From Pseudomonas syringae KCTC 12500 (GTDB lineage Bacteria; Pseudomonadota; Gammaproteobacteria; Pseudomonadales; Pseudomonadaceae): DNA of 64,000 nucleotides. Location of the stretch: the NCBI RefSeq assembly GCF_000507185.2, contig NZ_AYTM02000002.1, positions 4,809,501-4,873,500 on the forward strand, given 5' to 3'. The notes under the pieces were generated by a model. That model searched no databases, was not told where the DNA came from, and saw only the letters and a list, made by a program, of their open reading frames with translations. The translations under genes were made by a program, and so were the position numbers. This document shows, piece after piece, positions 53,983 through 63,174 of this stretch (position 1 is its first letter; each line of letters starts with the position of its first letter).

Positions 53983-54478
53983 CTGCTCAACCCTCATAAT
54001 GGCGAATCACCCAGACCTTTTACGGCGACTGCTCCAGCATTTCAGCGAGGAGTATACGTTGAATGACGGTCGAACCCCATGGCCGGTGCTTTGCTCGTGC
54101 GTTTCATCGCCGCGTCTCACCGATGTATATGTCAAGAACTTCGATCCTGAGGGTTGCGCTCAAGTGGGCGACAGTTTTTTGGACAAGCACACCATGCTCG
54201 CTGACCGACCTCAACGAACATATGGGGTTAGCCTTGAGCACTGGGGTCAAATCTCGTCATCCATCACGGTAGTCGAGACGTTCGCGTTTAAGGATGAGAC
54301 CGTTAGCCGGATTCAAATTTGGCCTTTTGATCCACTGAGCTTGGTACCGGAGGCGATGAAGATTGCCGTTGCTGTGTCCTACACCACTCTGGAGCTGATC
54401 AGAGAGCCGAGGATTGTTGGCGCCATTAACGATTTACTGCGGGAGTACAATGTTCAGGTAGACCCAGATGAACATTAA
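53975..54478 (+). CDS. Unknown protein, coupled to the upstream gene
   Basis: A 167-residue soluble protein, no family recognised. It begins MTDCSTLIMANHPDLLRRLL and has an alpha/beta pattern with VVETFAFKDETVSRIQIWPF and AMKIAVAVSYTTLELIREPR. ATG 53975 lies inside the end of the previous gene (overlap 8 bases); ATG 53999 is an alternative. With the two genes before it, it forms a compact plus-strand cluster that looks like one functional unit. Confidence 0.65.
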   Translation: MTDCSTLIMANHPDLLRRLLQHFSEEYTLNDGRTPWPVLCSCVSSPRLTDVYVKNFDPEGCAQVGDSFLDKHTMLADRPQRTYGVSLEHWGQISSSITVVETFAFKDETVSRIQIWPFDPLSLVPEAMKIAVAVSYTTLELIREPRIVGAINDLLREYNVQVDPDEH

Positions 54479-54832
54479 GGTGTAAGGAATCGCAAACAGT
54501 ACACCCCTTTAAGTGCAGTATCAGAACGGCCTGACTTGGTTAGCCCTATGAATCGATAGCACTCGTTGCGAAGTCTGAGATCGTTCATTTTAACGCTGCT
54601 GCGTTGCGGGTGAGCGACGATAAAATGAAGTCCGCCGAGTCAACATTGACCTGCGGTTGGGCCGTGCTTGGTCATCTTGGAGCGTGGAATCCGGGGGGAG
54701 ATAGGGATATCCCTAATGGTCGGCGTGGCGGCCCTACGTATAACAAAGCAATATGCATAATCAGCACATTGCTTTCGAGAGCATCAGATTAAAGTGATCA
54801 TGAGAGTCCCATGTGCGCGCAGGATGAATGGA
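54479..54832. other. Intergenic region after the three-gene cluster
   Basis: Frames across this 354-base stretch (for example 54604-54792, plus strand) lack a ribosome site or recognisable residues. Nothing is called. The convergent small gene on the minus strand ends at 54833. Confidence 0.4.
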
Positions 54833-55288
54833 TTAGGGGGGAAGCAGCAAGCGCTTGCGCTTCTTCATTATGATCGGGATCGTTGGACCTTGATTCAATA
54901 CTTGGGCGGATTTCAAATCTTCATCTACGGAATATATAATTCCCGTAGTCGACGGCATTCTGAGAGACTCAAAAAGAGTGAGTTTAAGTTGTCGGGCTAT
55001 CTGCAAGCATTGAGTGTAGTTAGATATATTCAGAAAAATCGAGATTTTGAATGTCCTTTGTGCGATATAAAGGTCTATTTCTGCTTGCGAATGATTGGTT
55101 TCTACTGCCGGTAGTGCCGAATTTTGGAAGTCATAGAGATCGTTATAGCCCAGAATCTTTGCAATGATATTGAGCGCTTTCACGTGTGTGCCAACTTCAG
55201 GTGCTAATTTTCTCAGGGCCTTTGCTGAAGAAGATATTTTTTTTGATTGCAAGTCGCGCCTGCTAATGGGGAGTTTCTTCGGTATCAT
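54833..55288 (-). CDS. Unknown basic protein, glyoxalase-superfamily-leader-like N-terminus
   Basis: A 151-residue protein with an excellent ribosome site (aaggagcaatcc before ATG). The N-terminal part (SAKALRKLAPEVGTHVKALN, IIAKILGYNDLYDFQNS) resembles the short helical region at the start of plasmid- and ICE-borne Glyoxalase_8-type proteins (a repeat of ...QALELVAK.LGYRDW...). The rest is not recognised. The plus-strand frame 54794-55114 is antisense to it and is rejected. Confidence 0.6.
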   Translation of the reverse strand: MIPKKLPISRRDLQSKKISSSAKALRKLAPEVGTHVKALNIIAKILGYNDLYDFQNSALPAVETNHSQAEIDLYIAQRTFKISIFLNISNYTQCLQIARQLKLTLFESLRMPSTTGIIYSVDEDLKSAQVLNQGPTIPIIMKKRKRLLLPP

Positions 55289-56418
55289 GGATTGCTCCTT
55301 TATTACGGAGGAATTTACTGGCTAAGGCGATTCCACTAAATGTCTACCAGGCGCGACCACTTCGACGTCGGACTGGATATTTAGTAGCGGGTCTAGAGTG
55401 TTAAAAGTTCAATTCATCCTTGCTAAGGGCTCAGCGACGTTGCATCAGCGGGGGGCTGTCTGATATTGTTATTTCAGCCTAAAGTGTCGCAGGGGCAATA
55501 ATTGCAGAAAGCAATTTCCCAATGTTGAAAAGCAAATTTTTATCCGTAGTTCCTAGAATGGCTAGGGTTTCACATATGACTTATTTAGTTTGTGTGTCCT
55601 GAATTATGCAATCTCAGGCGCTGAGGTAATCACGTTATTCGGTCGCCGTCGCCAACTATTCGTCCAAGAAGGGTAGGGGCAGATAAAGTTTAATTTTTGA
55701 TGTAGTTGTTAGTCGTATGTAATAAGTCCAATATCTCATCAGCAGGAAGCTCTATTTTTGAAGTTATCAACAGGGGTGATTTTTCTGAGATCCAGATTTG
55801 GATTTAGAATTTGTACGTAGATAAAAGCAGTTTATGTGTGGTGCTGTCAAGAGTGTTTGTGGGGTTTTTAAAAAAAATTGGCGCAGTGGTTATATATTAA
55901 AGCGTTAAAGATCAAATAGTGTCATTGTCATTTTTAGTGGTTCAGCTCTAGGTGCCTAGTGTTCATTCAGTGTTGGGCTTATAAACTTACTTGCTAGTGT
56001 GCTGTTTTCGAAAAAAATCAGTTGGTAATCCTTGAAAAAATCAAAATTTATCAATGGTTTACTCTGTCGCGCATGGGTAACTTATTTTGCAACCAGTACA
56101 CTAGTAGCGGAGGAAGTCTCCTTTAGACAGCCCGTCGCGCCCGCCGCCAATAGAAAATCACTAGGCGAAGAGGGGGCATAGCAGATTCGCCACGTCCCTC
56201 TACCCATTCCACATCATGTTTATTTCAGCGAGATACCGACGACGTCCAAGCCGAGTTGGTGAGTGATATGACAGAGGGTGAGGTAAGGAGCGTCATCGCC
56301 CACCTCCATGATGCACACCTCATCGCTGATACTGTTCTCGCGCGCGAGCTGAAATTTAATCCGCTTCAACGCGGGTATGATGGCCACCCATTTACCGCAT
56401 CGCCGGAGTTCTGATCGC
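55289..56418. other. Long AT-rich gene-free region
   Basis: About 1.1 kb without any supported gene on either strand, with runs such as gggtttttaaaaaaaattgg (partly) near 55862 and patches of direct T/A runs. Only the doubtful minus frame 56220-56432 crosses the right end. It may be decayed coding DNA or a regulatory or replication segment; no iteron-like repeat was noticed. Confidence 0.5.
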
Positions 56419-56701
56419 ATGGCAAGCATCACACCGGTGAAACTATTCGATTTCTGAACTACTACCTTGATGATAACGTGCAGGCGGAATTCGCTGTAAT
56501 GCTGAGCGCGCTTTGGGAGCTGGAAAAACCCATTTCATCAAAAGGTACTTAGACGAGCGCTCGGCTCGTGAAAGTGGTGAGCAAGGGCCTTGCTACCTGT
56601 ATGCGAGCCTCTATGGCGTAACCTCGATGTCCCGTCTGCAAACCCGTAAAAAATCAACGGATAGGTGGGAGCCATATCACTGTACGGGACTTTCTGCCTA
56701 A
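56419..56701 (+). pseudogene. KAP-like P-loop NTPase fragment with two single-base frameshifts
   Basis: Reading across frames gives MASITPV, then ETIRFLNYYLDDNVQAEFAV, then MLSALW, then GAGKTHFIKRYLDERSAR and CYLYASLYGVTSMSRL. This is the Walker A start of a KAP/AAA-type P-loop NTPase (xxVMLSGxWGAGKTHF). A G is missing at about 56434-56437 (gtg-aa for gtg-gaa) and one at about 56514-56517 (tgg-gag for tgg-gga). Homology is lost after about 56640, so most of the gene is deleted. The adjacent helicase gene ends inside its tail on the other strand. Confidence 0.65.
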
Positions 56702-59238
56702 ACCAGCGACACAAGATCTAAGCTGTCGTTATCAATGTCAAAGCCAACCAGTGCGGGACGTGCGGGAATAGGAGCGATGTCGTCCTCCACAGGCAGGTAA
56801 AACCCTTTGCCAGCCTTTTTTAAGTATCCTTTCTGGTAAAAGGTCGACACTGCATTCGAAAAAATGCTTCTCCATGCGATAGATGTGATGCTCTGTAGCA
56901 GCTTAAACCGATGGTAAATTTCGTCAGCCAAGTCGTTTATGGGCATTGGCGTGTTACGTGCGTGAGTGGCAATTCTTGACTGCAAGAATGTAAATGCAGC
57001 CAGGTAAAAGCTTTTGCCGGAGGGTAGCGGAACAAGAAGCACGTTTTTACGCACTCTCTTCTTGTTCGCACGCATTAACGCGGCTGCCGCAGCGATGCTG
57101 ATTGGAAGCGTGGGCTGAAGCTTTAGGGTGACGTCGTTCGGTAACCGCGAAGTGATCAGTGCGTCTAGCAAATGCATTTCTTCAATTACCGCTGGGTCAA
57201 CAGGCAGTAATTTTCGTTCCGGGGCTTCACAAAGGGTACACACAGGTGCGCTGGTGTCGGTATGTGGTGTTAACCGCTGGCAGACGTCACAGCTTTCCAG
57301 AGAAGCAGGGGCGTTATGGCACGCTTCTCTATCGTCATACTTGTCTATCTTGACGTGAAAAAACTTTGTCATTGTGCCTTTTTCCCATAGGTAAATGGGA
57401 TGTATTAACTGGTGGCAGAGATAATCCAGCCAAAGGCGTACCTGAGTTTCATGGCAATCAATCTCTATCAACCACGCTTTCCATTCGGTTGCCCATCCGA
57501 TGTTCAGACTTTTCAGGTTCTGCAACTCAGTACCGGTGCTTCCTCTGATTAGGTTTTTTATACGCAGGTTAACCTGCTCTTTCTTGAGCATTGCCGAGCT
57601 TTCGGGTCTGTTTTGGAGCCTCGACTGGAAGCCTTCTCTGCTTCTCCAGTAGCGGTTGTGAGCATTGTATATCGCGATACACTTAGAGGTTGATCTGGAG
57701 TAGGCGCTGAAAAGCTCCGCAGTACTTAGCTGCTCAGCTCCAATTATTAAAACTACCGGCGCTTCTAAACCACGAAATTTAGCAATCGTTTCGTTCGGTA
57801 TACTGGATTTCTTTAGGAAATCGTAATAAAGCCTGCCTACGATTGATCCTGTCAGAACGATAATGTCCTCACTGCGGACGCCCTCGCTGTTCAGACTCGC
57901 TCTGATTTTTATTAGGTCTTCGCAGGGTGTGAGGGTTATCAATTCTTGAGCGGTGTCGTGCTCTACGTCTCGGGGAGAATAATGCTGGAGCTTAGGTGGC
58001 ACCACCTCTGATAGGATCTCAGTAACAGCTTTTGGCATCCTCAGAATGATTGTGAGTGGGAATGGCTCGACTCCTAATAGTTCGCTTAGGACCTTCAGGG
58101 AAACGGTATCGCGCTCAAAGGAAAAAACCTGGGTCTCATCACAAAAGAAGGCCTTCGGTTTATGTTCAAACCAAGCTACTAAGGTCTCGCACCAGGCTGG
58201 CAAAAACGCTTGAGATTCGTCAACTACCAGCGCGTCGTAGCCACCCAGCAAACCCGCTGCAATGGCAGCTTTCAACTGTTCGAGGCAGGTAGTTTTGTAC
58301 CATTCGTCGGCACCGTGATCCTGCCCGAGAGCCGAAGCGGCTTGTCTACAGAGGCCGTGCCACGTCAGCACGGTGCAAGATTTTTCGTCCAGAAGCTGCG
58401 TGCGGATAAAGTCAGTGAGCTTCGTGTTGAAGGACACTACCAAAACGCGCTTTTCGTCGAGCGCCAGCTTTCGAGCGGCTTCGATCACGATCAACGTTTT
58501 ACCTGTCCCAGGCCATCCAGTGACGAGGGAGGTTTGGTTCTTGATCACTGAGCGCACGACGGAGCTTTGCTCGGGGGTTAACTGGAGCCAGACTTTGTTG
58601 TCATACAAGACACGGCTCCCCCATTGAGGGTGGCCGTCGATGGTGGGTGTGAGGAACTTGATGAGTTCACTAACTCGGGAGGCACCTAGGCTTGGATTGC
58701 CAAGGGCACTTTTCCAGTATTCCATAAGCGCTACTATATGACCTGGCGCGTCCGGCATCCCCAGGAAGTCCACATATAGCGGTTGAGGTGGGCTGGAGGT
58801 TGTGTCGTACATCCCGGAGGACGTAGGTATTGCCTGAAAATCTGAGTCGGGGAATATGTAGCCGTATCCAATCCTGAGACGCAGCGACGGTTTCACCCCA
58901 ATCCAGTACGACAAGCCATGGAGGTTTCTTCTCATCTGGCCGACGGGGTCGATAGTGAAGTTCTTTCTTTCGTGCACGAAAACAGAGTTTTCGACCCGGT
59001 ACTTTCCGCTCTTGACCTCTAGGGCCAAAACCCCATTGACCGGATGGACGATCAGGAAATCAATTTCGCCAGTGGGTGCATCGTCGGGGTCGATTTTTTT
59101 TACAGCAGAACACAGCCATGGGAGGCTGTGTATCACCGTGTAATCATCAGGTAGGCCGCTTTCCAACGCCTTGTAGAGAGTTCGCTCACCGTGGCTGTTT
59201 GTTTCATGAGGGCCGTGCTGCGGGATCATTCTTGCCAT
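56698..59238 (-). CDS. NERD-domain nuclease / SF1 (UvrD-like) helicase protein
   Basis: An 846-residue protein, candidate anti-phage or DNA-processing enzyme. N-terminal NERD nuclease domain with GEIDFLIVHPVNGVLALEVK (about 57-76): the D and E-x-K of a PD-(D/E)xK site. Helicase motif I is TGWPGTGKTLI (about 240-250), Ia FNTKLTDFIRTQL, II VVDESQAF (about 338-345), and motif V/VI-like KFRGLEAPVVLII then SAYSRSTSKC. Later, a zinc ribbon (CDVCQRL, CTLCEAP) and a winged-helix-like end (YQKGYLKKAGKGFYLP). ATG at 59238. The layout resembles Nhi-type nuclease-helicase immunity proteins. Confidence 0.85.
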   Translation of the reverse strand: MARMIPQHGPHETNSHGERTLYKALESGLPDDYTVIHSLPWLCSAVKKIDPDDAPTGEIDFLIVHPVNGVLALEVKSGKYRVENSVFVHERKNFTIDPVGQMRRNLHGLSYWIGVKPSLRLRIGYGYIFPDSDFQAIPTSSGMYDTTSSPPQPLYVDFLGMPDAPGHIVALMEYWKSALGNPSLGASRVSELIKFLTPTIDGHPQWGSRVLYDNKVWLQLTPEQSSVVRSVIKNQTSLVTGWPGTGKTLIVIEAARKLALDEKRVLVVSFNTKLTDFIRTQLLDEKSCTVLTWHGLCRQAASALGQDHGADEWYKTTCLEQLKAAIAAGLLGGYDALVVDESQAFLPAWCETLVAWFEHKPKAFFCDETQVFSFERDTVSLKVLSELLGVEPFPLTIILRMPKAVTEILSEVVPPKLQHYSPRDVEHDTAQELITLTPCEDLIKIRASLNSEGVRSEDIIVLTGSIVGRLYYDFLKKSSIPNETIAKFRGLEAPVVLIIGAEQLSTAELFSAYSRSTSKCIAIYNAHNRYWRSREGFQSRLQNRPESSAMLKKEQVNLRIKNLIRGSTGTELQNLKSLNIGWATEWKAWLIEIDCHETQVRLWLDYLCHQLIHPIYLWEKGTMTKFFHVKIDKYDDREACHNAPASLESCDVCQRLTPHTDTSAPVCTLCEAPERKLLPVDPAVIEEMHLLDALITSRLPNDVTLKLQPTLPISIAAAAALMRANKKRVRKNVLLVPLPSGKSFYLAAFTFLQSRIATHARNTPMPINDLADEIYHRFKLLQSITSIAWRSIFSNAVSTFYQKGYLKKAGKGFYLPVEDDIAPIPARPALVGFDIDNDSLDLVSLV

Positions 59239-59381
59239 TTATTGCTTCACCTACTGCTTTTACGCCTGAGCACAGTTTCTAGGACCAAGCTGAGTGCCGC
59301 AACGGGTGTTTGCTTGGCTCTGTACTGAGCGCTGTCATGGGACAGTACGCCCAGCGATTCGTCTAGGGGCGGTGTTGCCAG

Positions 59382-60644
59382 TCAACTGCGTGGGGAGTAA
59401 GGCCCCGACGGCGCGAAGACGCATTGTTGGTTTTTCTTCAAAATGCGGGGAGGGCTGGTAACCACGCGGCCACAGTAGGTTTCCTTCAGATAGAATGGCG
59501 AGACCGTTTCCGAGGGGGCAGCCCGAGTCATCTCTGATGCCATGGTATCAAAACAATATTTGGAAATTTCCGCGATATGATTCCTTACAGTGTTCGCGTA
59601 TCTGGCTGGGCATAGCAGTAAGGTGTCACCAAGACGGAACAGTGGGAATGCTTTAATCGTAAAGTTTTTGTCTTCGTCTTTCAGATCTCTGACTTCCCAC
59701 AGTGCCGTATCTAATGTCGCTCTAGGGTATTTTTTACTTACGATATACTCTGAGACTTGGGTGTCTCTTAATTTCACCGTTGACGCAGAGGCATAGGCTA
59801 CTACTTCAAACATGAAAGGAGATATCATGAAAAATATTAGGATTGCCGATACACCTGACAACACGACATTTGATACCTTTTTCGCCAAGGTACCATCTGT
59901 ATTATAATAAACGACGGTAGGAAGACAGATCAAAAACATCCAAAGAATTGAAGCTACGATGACGATGGCTCGTTCCAATTGTGAGGTTTCATCGGAGTGG
60001 GACCATGTGATGAAAAGCGACGGCGATATGCCCATTATGACGGTTAAGAAGTAGATCATAGACGCAAAAAATATGAAAGCCGCCGATCTGCTTCGGTACC
60101 AATCTTCACCTTGTATCTTTATTAAGTATTTTTGTCTCCTTTCCGGGGTGCCAGCGAGCAAAGCTGCTAGTGTCAAAAGACCAGACAACCACATGAGTGG
60201 AATTGACCAAATAAAGTGTTCCGGAATTACAGCGTACGAGAATAGTATTAAGAACGCAAAGCCACCTGCTACAAGCAAAGCGAGCCTAGGTGCTAATTTG
60301 CCTGCATCTGCCGAGGGTAGGCCGAATAATGATGTCAGCGCTGCGAATAAGATTGCTGGAGTGACGATGCTCACTATGGCAAGCAAAAACAACAAAACTG
60401 TGCAGCCTAGCCACGTGAGCAAAGCTGGCCCCATAGCGAGTGATGGCAAAAATAAATCTACTCGCTGTATTACATGCAGATAGGCAAATAACGTCAGGAC
60501 AGGGCCGCCTGCGCCAAACAAGGAGCCTACTGCAATAATTCGTTTTCGGTACCTAAGAGTTTGACTTAGAATCCCGCGAATAAGCTGATTCATTTCAGAG
60601 GGCTCGCCTGGGGGTACCAGCGGGCCAGATTCGGAGCGATTCAA
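59382..60644 (-). CDS. Polytopic membrane protein of unknown function
   Basis: A 420-residue protein with about eight predicted membrane helices between residues 35 and 300 (for example RIIAVGSLFGAGGPVLTLFA, LGCTVLLFLLAIVSIVTPAI, AIVIVASILWMFLICLPTVV, VSAILIFFMISPFMFEVVAY) and a 130-residue soluble C-terminus with cysteines (CPARYANT, KYCFDT, YCGRVV). The start taken is TTG at 60644 because aaggaaa lies 7 bases before it; ATG at 60593 is the alternative. It is upstream of the NERD-helicase gene on the same strand (143 bases apart), so the two may be one transcript. No family recognised. Confidence 0.65.
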   Translation of the reverse strand: MNRSESGPLVPPGEPSEMNQLIRGILSQTLRYRKRIIAVGSLFGAGGPVLTLFAYLHVIQRVDLFLPSLAMGPALLTWLGCTVLLFLLAIVSIVTPAILFAALTSLFGLPSADAGKLAPRLALLVAGGFAFLILFSYAVIPEHFIWSIPLMWLSGLLTLAALLAGTPERRQKYLIKIQGEDWYRSRSAAFIFFASMIYFLTVIMGISPSLFITWSHSDETSQLERAIVIVASILWMFLICLPTVVYYNTDGTLAKKVSNVVLSGVSAILIFFMISPFMFEVVAYASASTVKLRDTQVSEYIVSKKYPRATLDTALWEVRDLKDEDKNFTIKAFPLFRLGDTLLLCPARYANTVRNHIAEISKYCFDTMASEMTRAAPSETVSPFYLKETYCGRVVTSPPRILKKNQQCVFAPSGPYSPRS

Positions 60645-61263
60645 TCAGATTTCCTTCGAAAGTTTCTGGGCGTGGATCTGTGTCGGCCAGAAGGGCTGGC
60701 GGTTTAGGGCCCCCAGCATGATTCAGGCACAACGGGTAGCCATAGCCGCGATTAGAGGACTGTTAAAACGTGCCCGTTTAGAATCTGGTAATGCTGGGTA
60801 CCTCACGCGAAGCGGCTCTCAGTCTCGAAAGCCATGCTTCCCGCAAGGCATAGCGGCTAACGAGACAAATTCGGCGTGATAATGGGTCCAGATGCCGACA
60901 TTTCCTCAACCAACAGCTTTTCTGGCGACTACAGCATACGGTTCTTCAAGGCGAGGTCGACCATCATCTGCGTGCCGTCCTGCTTGACGACAGCAAGGCA
61001 GTTCGCGCGCTCGTTAGCAAAATGGAGTATGACAGAGCCATGGCTCAATTCGGTGCCAAGGAATCGTGGTGGCCGAAGTTGTTGTCTTACACTGACTGGC
61101 TTTCCCGCTGAGCCAATCCGCCATAGTATTGCAGTGGCTGATATAATAGGATGGTGCCACAGCCTCCGATCTGATGAGATTTCTTTCTGATCGCCTGGTG
61201 GCCGTAAGTGTTGAACCTGTTCAAACAAAGGATGTGTGTGGGTATCAAACTTTAGGAGATGTG
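60645..61263. other. Degenerate region between the membrane-protein and RES genes
   Basis: 619 bases with no complete gene. A start-less plus-strand frame from about 60853 to 61111 encodes a plausible tail (QHTVLQGEVDHHLRAVLLDD, VSKMEYDRAMAQFGAKESWW) and a minus-strand frame 60929-61321 encodes an equally plausible stretch (LHFANERANCLAVVKQDGTQ). One of them may be a gene remnant; they cannot both be real. Confidence 0.4.
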
Positions 61264-62163
61264 ATGTTGAGTTTTGAAGAGTTTGATCCGCAAATTGGTG
61301 TCGAGGGGTACTGTAAAGCAATTCGCAAAATTTTATTTCCTAAATCGACTGCGACAAGCATCGACGCGGCTGCTTTTGGATTGGAGTACAAAATATTTCC
61401 TAAAGGCTCAGTTTTTTCCCGTGTCAGACCTATCAAAACGGTAGATTTAGATAAATTTTTAAACGGTACGGTAGAACGCGAAGAGTTTCATCCACCAATG
61501 CCTAACACCGCACCCGTATCGATAGGTCGTTTCAATAGCGAAGGCGAGCGTAAGCTTTACCTAGCTGACCATCCGTACGTCGCACTTAGGGAATGTGGCA
61601 TCCAGCCTGGTGATTACTTCCTGTTGAGCTACTTTTCGTTCAGTGAAGATGCACGTTTAGTAGATGCAAATTCTGGTGGCTCTGAATTTTCCAAACTTTT
61701 GCATACTCTTTTTCAGACCCAAGACAGCCGCTTTTATGAAGTGATTAACCATGTGTACGACAATTATCTGAAATTCGACGGTTTTCACGGCGTTACCTAT
61801 AACTCCGTTAAAGTCAGAAAAGGATTTCAAGATGAAATCTGGGGAGAGATAAACTCTAGTACCAACCTCGCTATGGCGGCGAGTGATTTTCAATCGGCTG
61901 ACTTGGTAGCTGGCTGGTTGGCACAATGTGACGAAAGCTACCGGCCGAGCTATTTTAGAAGTTTTAAAGGGGTGGATTCAAATCAAAGAAATGAGCTTGC
62001 CGCGCTAACATTTCACGGTAATGAATTAGAATTTATTGCAGAACACTCTCAGGTTATGGATGAACTTAAGCAGCTTAGAGCGGAGTCTACGCGACGCATT
62101 GCGCGCAAAGAATATGATGATCCTCCCCTTCAACCTTTTAAGATGCTTTTCAAGGACGAGTAA
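61264..62163 (+). CDS. RES-domain protein
   Basis: A 299-residue protein with a RES domain (named for conserved Arg-Glu-Ser): the Arg is in SRVRPIKTVDLD (about 58), GRFNSEGERKLYLADHPYVA carries the GRFN-x-x-G block (about 96-115) and the Glu follows in LRECGI. RES toxins act on NAD+ in toxin-antitoxin pairs, but this longer form with an N-terminal extension (LSFEEFDPQIGVEGYCKAIR) may be a different enzyme. ATG 61264 follows aggagatgtg closely; upstream ATG 61174 is not favoured. No Xre-type antitoxin is directly beside it. Confidence 0.72.
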   Translation: MLSFEEFDPQIGVEGYCKAIRKILFPKSTATSIDAAAFGLEYKIFPKGSVFSRVRPIKTVDLDKFLNGTVEREEFHPPMPNTAPVSIGRFNSEGERKLYLADHPYVALRECGIQPGDYFLLSYFSFSEDARLVDANSGGSEFSKLLHTLFQTQDSRFYEVINHVYDNYLKFDGFHGVTYNSVKVRKGFQDEIWGEINSSTNLAMAASDFQSADLVAGWLAQCDESYRPSYFRSFKGVDSNQRNELAALTFHGNELEFIAEHSQVMDELKQLRAESTRRIARKEYDDPPLQPFKMLFKDE

Positions 62164-62279
62164 TGGATGGGTTTCAGCGAGGCGGTGATGACAGAGTGCA
62201 AACAATCTAATAATTGCGCCGCTTCGATGGTGTGGATTACCCGTGATCCCAGCACATTTTCGTACACAAGGAAGTTGAG

Positions 62280-63064
62280 ATGCAGCAAAAGCGGATTGCT
62301 CTAATGATCGACTGTGACAATGTCAGCCACAGTGCTGTTTAAGGCGTGCTTGAGGAGTTAGCGAAATACGGCATGGTGAATGTTCGTCATGCGCACGGAG
62401 ATTGGAAAAGCGAACATCTTTCCGGCTGGGTGGAACGATTGCATCCTTTTGCAATTCGATCCATGCAGCAATTTGCCTACACGAAGGGAAAAATGCTACC
62501 GATGCGGCCATGATCATCGATGCCATGGATCTCCTCTATAGCAAAAACATTGATGCCTTCGCTTTGATGACCAGCGACAGCGATTTCACGCCCTTGGTAC
62601 TACGCCACCTAGAGAGTGGGTTTCCAGTCTACGGATTGGGTGAAACGAAAACGCCCTCTGCATTTGTTTCGGTCTGCACCTCGTTCATCTATGTCGAAAA
62701 TTTGAGAGTCTCCCACGACGACGACAAGGCTGCCCCACACAGTCAGCCCAAAAAGAAGGGACGCAACGAGCTGCGTAGTGACACGACTCTGGTCCGTCTG
62801 TTACGAAATGCAGTCGAACAAACGGCGAGTGATGATGGGTGGTCACACCTTAGTCAGGTATCCGAATACATCAGGAACAACAGTTCGTTTTCGGTCGTGA
62901 ATTATGGCTTCAAGAAGCTTGGCGATCTCATCCGCGCATCACAGCTGTTCGACATAGACATGCGATTTGAAGGTACTGGGATGTTCATTCGCACCATTCG
63001 TAAGGTAGCAGCACAAACGACACCATCCCTGATCGGACGGGTCGAAAGCCGGTCTGGCTTGTAA
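62280..63064 (+). pseudogene. NYN (LabA/DUF88) plus OST-HTH/LOTUS protein, broken by nonsense and frameshift
   Basis: The gene begins well (aaggaa then ATG 62280, MQQKRIALMIDCDNVSHSAV), but codon 21 is TAA at 62340-62342 where CAA (Gln) would fit. It then reads on as GVLEELAKYGMVNVRHAHGD to QQFAYTKGK, where the A-run at 62489-62493 lacks one A, and continues in the next frame as NATDAAMIIDAMDLLYSKNI, FALMTSDSDFTPLVLRHLES, TPSAFVSVCTSFIYVENL. Residues after about 160 form a LOTUS-like domain (LVRLLRNAVEQTASDDGWSH, NYGFKKLGDLIRASQLF). PIN-like NYN acidic residues (DCDN, TSDSDF) are present, but in separate frames. Confidence 0.8.
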
Positions 63065-63174
63065 CCGCGCCGTCTGGTTTTACTACAGGAAGGGCAGGTT
63101 CGCGGCGAACGGAAAAATCCATATCCAGGATTGCCCGCGGAGCATCGTTTTGATGAACGAGTGGGAAGGGTTTA

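Noticed and set aside
54794..55114. Plus-strand 106-codon frame
   Set aside because: Antisense to a better gene on the minus strand that has a strong ribosome site (aaggag) and domain-like N-terminus.
56220..56432. Minus-strand 70-codon frame
   Set aside because: No recognisable family, overlaps the start of the KAP remnant, poor start context. A small gene remnant is possible but cannot be supported.
60929..61321. Minus-strand 130-codon frame
   Set aside because: Overlaps the ribosome site and start of the RES gene and competes with an opposite-strand remnant; only its last 40 residues look protein-like.
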